Assembly (NCBI GenBank): GCA_903919125.1
Contig: CAIXGS010000069.1
Span: 1 to 35,997 of the forward strand
DNA length: 35,997 nt
Reading direction: 5' to 3'
From: an uncultured Spartobacteria bacterium
GTDB lineage: Bacteria > Verrucomicrobiota > Verrucomicrobiia > Chthoniobacterales > Chthoniobacteraceae
Shown: piece by piece, positions 32,616 to 35,997 of the stretch
How the letters are laid out: every line of letters begins with the position of its first letter
How positions within the stretch are numbered: position 1 is the first letter of the stretch
Translations under genes and position numbers: made by a program
Notes under the pieces: model-generated
The model's input: only the letters and a program-made list of their open reading frames with translations
Databases searched by the model: none
Told to the model about the DNA's origin: nothing

Positions 32616-32823
32616 ATAGAATCTCTCTAGAGCGAGATAAAATGCGCTGCGGATCTTGTTGGGAAAACAGGCTGTGCAAATCCCGTTCACGCTCTAGATC
32701 CACCGCCATGATCGACTCAAAATGTTCCGTTCCCCAGTGCTGGACCAAGTACGTTTTTCCGACCTGTCGCGCCCCACGCAAAACCAAGGGTTTCCTGCCT
32801 AGACGAACCCGCCACTCCGACAA
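32616..32823 (-). pseudogene. Remnant of an AAA_14/DUF4143-type ATPase
   Basis: Minus-strand frame reading RKPLVLRGARQVGKTYLVQH with a Walker A (GARQVGKT), then HFESIMAVDLERERDLHSLF and DPQRIL. This is the N-terminal part of the AAA+/DUF4143 ATPases common in free-living bacteria. Only about 65 recognisable residues remain. The frame begins at a TTG after a stop, and the sequence loses similarity beyond EILFPFAP. Both ends are missing, so it is a relic. Confidence 0.65.
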
Positions 32824-33005
32824 CTATATTTGCGCGTCCCTTTTCAATAGGGTTGGGTTTCACCACACTTTACAGCAAAAGACTATTGTATTTCGTTATA
32901 ACGGGGTGGAATTACAGCCCGTGCGGTCAGTTTGATTCAGAGGCGTCCGAGGGCGGCGTGGCATCGCTTTTATGATCGCGGGATCTTCCGCAAGCCTCCA
33001 ACTTT

Positions 33006-33710
33006 ATGTGGTTTATCCGTTTTATGACACCACACGTCGCAACCCTCGCCATGTTCTTCGCCAGTGTCTTAACGCTACGCGCGCTTGAGCCGATCTCAGC
33101 CTTTAATTCGGGATGCCGCATCCTTTTTCAGGGCGACTCCATCACGGATGGCAACCGTGGCCGCTCGCTGGACCCAAACCATATTCTCGGCCATGGCTAT
33201 GCGTTTATCACCGCTGCCCGCCACGGTGCGGCCTTCCCTGAACGGAAATTAGATTTCTTTAACCGAGGCGTGAGCGGGAACACGGTATTAGACCTCGATA
33301 AGCGGTGGACCAAGGACACCCTTGAACTTCATCCCGACCTACTCTCCGTGATGATCGGCGTGAACGACAATGGCAAAGGCGTCTCAGTCGAAGTCTATGA
33401 AGCTACCTACGACAAGATTCTAACGGAAGCCCGAGAGCAAAATCCGAAGCTCAAACTCGTGCTGATGGAGCCTTTCGTCCGCCACCCCGGAAAGCCCGTG
33501 CCAGAGGGGATCGTCTCGCGCCAGGCCGTCGTCGCAAAACTCGCCCAGAAGCATGGCGCCGCTCTTGTCCGCCTTCAGAAACTCTTCGATGACGCAGCAG
33601 CCAAGACCGCCGATGACTACTGGGTCTGGGACAGCGTCCACCCCACATACCGCGGTCATCAACTGTTGGCCGACGAGTGGGAACGCGTTGTTCGAGAATA
33701 CTGGAAATAA
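33006..33710 (+). CDS. Exported SGNH/GDSL hydrolase
   Basis: A 234-residue esterase-like protein. A signal peptide is present (about 1-26; an internal ATG at residue 7 is an alternative start). All four SGNH blocks are visible: GDSITDGN (Ser45), GVSGNT (Gly91-Asn92 region), GVNDN (Asn120) and DSVHP (Asp209, His212). It probably deacetylates carbohydrates in the periplasm. The sulfatase gene lies 250 bp downstream in the same direction, which suits joint action on substituted polysaccharides, as inference. Confidence 0.9.
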   Translation: MWFIRFMTPHVATLAMFFASVLTLRALEPISAFNSGCRILFQGDSITDGNRGRSLDPNHILGHGYAFITAARHGAAFPERKLDFFNRGVSGNTVLDLDKRWTKDTLELHPDLLSVMIGVNDNGKGVSVEVYEATYDKILTEAREQNPKLKLVLMEPFVRHPGKPVPEGIVSRQAVVAKLAQKHGAALVRLQKLFDDAAAKTADDYWVWDSVHPTYRGHQLLADEWERVVREYWK

Positions 33711-33961
33711 GATTGGGACACCAAATAGCGCCGCCCTCGCCGTGATGCTGAAGAAGTCGAGCCGGGGGCGAAAATCGAATTCCTGCTGCTCTTACACGGA
33801 ACCCAAGCCTTTCACACGCAAGACGGCATGGCATGCCGACGCAATGACTCGGTTGTTTCATGTGACAAACTCTTGCCGTATTGCTCAATGAACAGTCATC
33901 CTCCTACTGGTTTGAACGTTATGCGGTCACTTGACCAACGCGTTTTGGCTCTCCTACTCCC

Positions 33962-35545
33962 ATGAACATCCGAATCATTTGTACACTCCTTCTCAGTCTA
34001 CCAGTTTGCACTGGCTTACTGCATGCAAAGGAGCACGGCCGTCCCAACATCGTGTTTATCATGACCGATGATCACGCCTCTCACGCGCTCTCCTGCTACG
34101 GCTCAACCATGAATCAGACGCCGCACATGGATCAACTGGCGGCCAGCGGAGTGCGTTTCTCCAACGCATTCGTCACCAACTCCATCTGCACTCCCAGTCG
34201 GGCTACTCTCCTCACAGGAAAGTACTCCCATTTGAATGGAGCACCCGTCTTCAACAGGTTTGATGGCAGCCAACAAACCGTTGCCAAACTGCTGCAGCAG
34301 AGCGGCTACTACACTGCGATGATCGGCAAGTGGCATTTGGGCAGCGATCCTACAGGCTTTGATCGTTGGAATATTCTGCCCGGACAAGGACGTTACGAAA
34401 ATCCGGTTTTATATGACACCGAGGGAGCTCGGGTTTACGAGGGATACGCTACCGACGTCATTACGGATTTGAGCATCGAAACCCTCAAGGCGCGGCCGAA
34501 GGACAAACCCTTCTTTCTGATGCTTCATCACAAGGCCCCGCATCGTGAATGGTCGCCGGATGCGAAAAACCGTGCGCTCTTCGCCAACCGCTCAATCCCA
34601 GAACCGGCCACTTTGCGAGATGATTATGCCACCAGACCCGCGGCACTTCCGGAAAATGCGCAGACCGTTTTTCATCATTTGACGCGTCGCGATTTGAAAC
34701 TCTCGCCGCCATCTGAGCTTGTGGGGCAGGCGCGAAATCAATGGCTCAACGGGTTTCCCGAGGAAGTCGAAATTGAGGAAGGCGGAGTGAAGCGAACCTT
34801 GCGTGGGGAGGAACTCAATCGCTGGAAATATCAACGGTACATGAAGGACTACCTCGCCTGCGTGCAAGGCGTGGACGATAATATCGGTCGCTTCATGGAG
34901 TGGTTGAAGGCAGAGGGCTTGGATCAAAACACGGTGGTCTTCTACACATCAGACAACGGCTTCTATCTTGGTGACCATGGGATGTACGACAAGCGTTTCA
35001 TGTACGAACCCTCCCTGCGGGTGCCTCTGCTGGCGACTGGGCCGGGCGTGAAAGCCTCCCAGACAACGGATGCGTTTGCTCTCAATGTAGACTTCGCGCC
35101 GACCTTTTTGGATCTGGCTCAGGCGCCGATCCCTGCAGATATTCAGGGCCATTCTCTAGTGCCGATTCTCAAGGGTCAAACTCCCAAGGACTGGCGCAAA
35201 AGTATGTATTACAGATATTACCACGATCCAGGACATCACAACACGAGGGCCCACTATGGCGTGCGCACCGAGACCCACAAATTGATTCACTATTGGAAAA
35301 AAGACACGTGGGAGTTGTTTGACCTGAAAGCGGATCCCGACGAGTTGCTCAATCTTTATGGAACGCCAGGATCTGAAAAAATGACCGCGGAACTCAAAGC
35401 GGAAATTGCGCGCCTCAAGATTGAGTTGAAGGATGACGATCAGTTTGCGAACGAGATCCCGAAGGATATAGACGAGAAAGTAAAAAAGTGGGCTCCGGGT
35501 TTCGGGCCCGAGGGTCCGATGGTCCCTCCATTTCGTTCACGCTGA
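33962..35545 (+). CDS. Exported sulfatase
   Basis: A 527-residue formylglycine-dependent sulfatase. The signal peptide is about 1-22. RPNIVFIMTDDHASHALSCY carries the first metal-binding Asp pair (35-36). The active-site motif is CTPSRATLLTG, with Cys76 as the residue converted to formylglycine by an anaerobic or FGE-type maturase. GKWHLG, HHKAPHREW and TSDNGFYLGDHGMYDKR complete the metal and substrate site. The C-terminal domain (about 430-505, with HKLIHYWKKDTWELFDLKAD) is typical of polysaccharide and glycosaminoglycan sulfatases. It probably removes sulfate from algal or host glycans in the periplasm. The maturase gene is not in this window. Confidence 0.95.
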   Translation: MNIRIICTLLLSLPVCTGLLHAKEHGRPNIVFIMTDDHASHALSCYGSTMNQTPHMDQLAASGVRFSNAFVTNSICTPSRATLLTGKYSHLNGAPVFNRFDGSQQTVAKLLQQSGYYTAMIGKWHLGSDPTGFDRWNILPGQGRYENPVLYDTEGARVYEGYATDVITDLSIETLKARPKDKPFFLMLHHKAPHREWSPDAKNRALFANRSIPEPATLRDDYATRPAALPENAQTVFHHLTRRDLKLSPPSELVGQARNQWLNGFPEEVEIEEGGVKRTLRGEELNRWKYQRYMKDYLACVQGVDDNIGRFMEWLKAEGLDQNTVVFYTSDNGFYLGDHGMYDKRFMYEPSLRVPLLATGPGVKASQTTDAFALNVDFAPTFLDLAQAPIPADIQGHSLVPILKGQTPKDWRKSMYYRYYHDPGHHNTRAHYGVRTETHKLIHYWKKDTWELFDLKADPDELLNLYGTPGSEKMTAELKAEIARLKIELKDDDQFANEIPKDIDEKVKKWAPGFGPEGPMVPPFRSR

Positions 35546-35591
35546 AAGCATTGAAGGTCGGATGACACCAGTGTCACGCCTAGGAATTGAC

Positions 35592-35616
35592 CAAAGTGTC
35601 TGACCCGAATGGCACT
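35592..35616 (+). repeat. Variant REP-like unit with second-family core
   Basis: The core AAGTGTCTGACCCGAATGGCACT begins like units A-H (AAGTGTCTG) but continues differently. It is followed by an inverted partner at 35691-35709. Confidence 0.55.
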
Positions 35617-35709
35617 GAGTTCAGGGCGTCTTTCGTGGGATTTTTACGCCAACCAAAAGGAGTGCCGTACCGCGATCACTCGAAAAAGCGCCTTAACTAA
35701 GTGCCATTC
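35607..35709. repeat. Inverted repeat flanking an 83-nt interval or so
   Basis: GAATGGCACTGAGTTCAGG (35607-35625) and CCTTAACTAAGTGCCATTC (35691-35709) are inverted with 17 of 19 matches, the outer 10 bp perfect. The interval carries no gene. It may be the ends of a small non-autonomous element or two head-to-head REP units. Confidence 0.65.
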
Positions 35710-35755
35710 GTGCCCGTCCCCCTCGCGCCATCGCTCACGCTTTTAGGTTTGTTCC

Positions 35756-35770
35756 GATGCCGGAGGCATC
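35756..35770. repeat. Palindrome GATGCC-GGA-GGCATC
   Basis: A perfect 6-bp stem with a 3-nt loop. No T-tract follows. First of three GATGC-type hairpins in 200 bp. Confidence 0.7.
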
Positions 35771-35831
35771 AAAGCCATTAGCGGTCGGTTGAGCGAAGCG
35801 ACACCACCGGATGCGATACAAAAAACGCCAC

Positions 35832-35848
35832 GCATCCCATAGGGATGC
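35832..35848. repeat. Palindrome GCATCCC-ATA-GGGATGC
   Basis: A perfect 7-bp stem with a 3-nt loop inside the long-range inverted repeat. Confidence 0.75.
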
Positions 35849-35945
35849 CAGCCCTTCCATGCTGCTGTGCCATTGTTATTTCGCGCCGACGCCCAACGTG
35901 TGTCCCACACAAGATGGCTTGTTTTGCCCTTAACGCCTCGCCGCT

Positions 35946-35964
35946 AGCATCCCTCTGGGATGCT
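35946..35964. repeat. Palindrome AGCATCCC-TCT-GGGATGCT
   Basis: A perfect 8-bp stem with a 3-nt loop. It shares the GCATCCC/GGGATGC arms with the palindrome at 35832, with a compensated extension by one pair. Confidence 0.75.
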
Positions 35965-35997
35965 TGCCGTTCCGGCCTGACAAACCGGTGGTGTCGT

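Larger units (their letters stand above)
35799..35997. repeat. Long-range inverted repeat at the window end
   Basis: CGACACCACCGG (35799-35810) and CCGGTGGTGTCG (35985-35996) are a perfect 12-bp inverted pair about 175 bp apart, enclosing two GATGC-type palindromes. The right arm touches the window end, so it may be longer. This layout resembles composite palindromic repeats scattered in Planctomycetes and Verrucomicrobia genomes. Confidence 0.7.

Overview
The window looks like a chromosomal segment of a bacterium of the Verrucomicrobiota (PVC superphylum). The best support is a PVC-type propeller/cytochrome c fusion carrying DUF1080 and SGNH domains, a Tat-exported Gfo/Idh/MocA oxidoreductase, an exported PQQ-like beta-propeller protein, a sulfatase, and the short palindromic repeats at the right end. 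Purine-rich ribosome binding sites are weak or absent before many genes. Taxonomy is inferred from gene content; there is no marker such as 16S rRNA here.

Left part (1-5970) is a repeat-rich island. Two RAYT-type (REP-associated, Y1/HUH) transposase copies lie in direct tandem orientation (1-362 and 788-1149, 349 of 362 positions identical by eye). Eight copies of a roughly 30-bp repeat, all in one orientation, mark the island at 330-1147 and 4705-5826. Between them sit intact cargo genes: a site-2 protease plus a DUF2167 membrane protein, a GYF-M48 membrane metalloprotease, and a GreA/B-like protein. Several gene scraps end exactly at repeat units: two signal-peptide-like N-termini, a HEPN-like C-terminus, and a 46-bp fragment of the alkene reductase gene that lies 1.7 kb downstream.

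Middle part (5970-24700) is mainly housekeeping and cell-envelope genes. It holds a VapBC-type toxin-antitoxin pair, an alkene reductase, a PQQ-like propeller protein, a GNAT acetyltransferase, a Prc/Tsp protease, an L,D-transpeptidase, thiG - oppF-like ATPase - rodA, a B12-dependent radical SAM protein, thiD, a coiled-coil exported protein, a Gfo/Idh oxidoreductase, pnp, rpsO and tRNA-Gly(TCC). Four intrinsic terminators on the minus strand separate the genes from thiD to rpsO into single-gene transcription units.

Right part (24840-35997) is accessory and catabolic. It holds a ParDE toxin-antitoxin pair, a TPR-SGNH fusion, a GH95 fucosidase remnant, a sialate O-acetylesterase remnant, the 1438-residue DUF1080-SGNH-propeller-cytochrome fusion, an AAA ATPase remnant, an SGNH hydrolase, a sulfatase, and a closing cluster of palindromes and inverted repeats. 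This fits a polysaccharide-degrading lifestyle with part of a glycan-utilisation locus decayed.

The observations most worth following are: (1) the one-orientation repeat island that carries scraps of neighbouring genes; (2) both toxin-antitoxin operons having a sigma70-type promoter whose -10 box lies 6 nt before the antitoxin ATG, predicting leaderless mRNAs with operators on the promoter; (3) the four-module exported cytochrome fusion placed directly after relics of two glycan-degrading genes.
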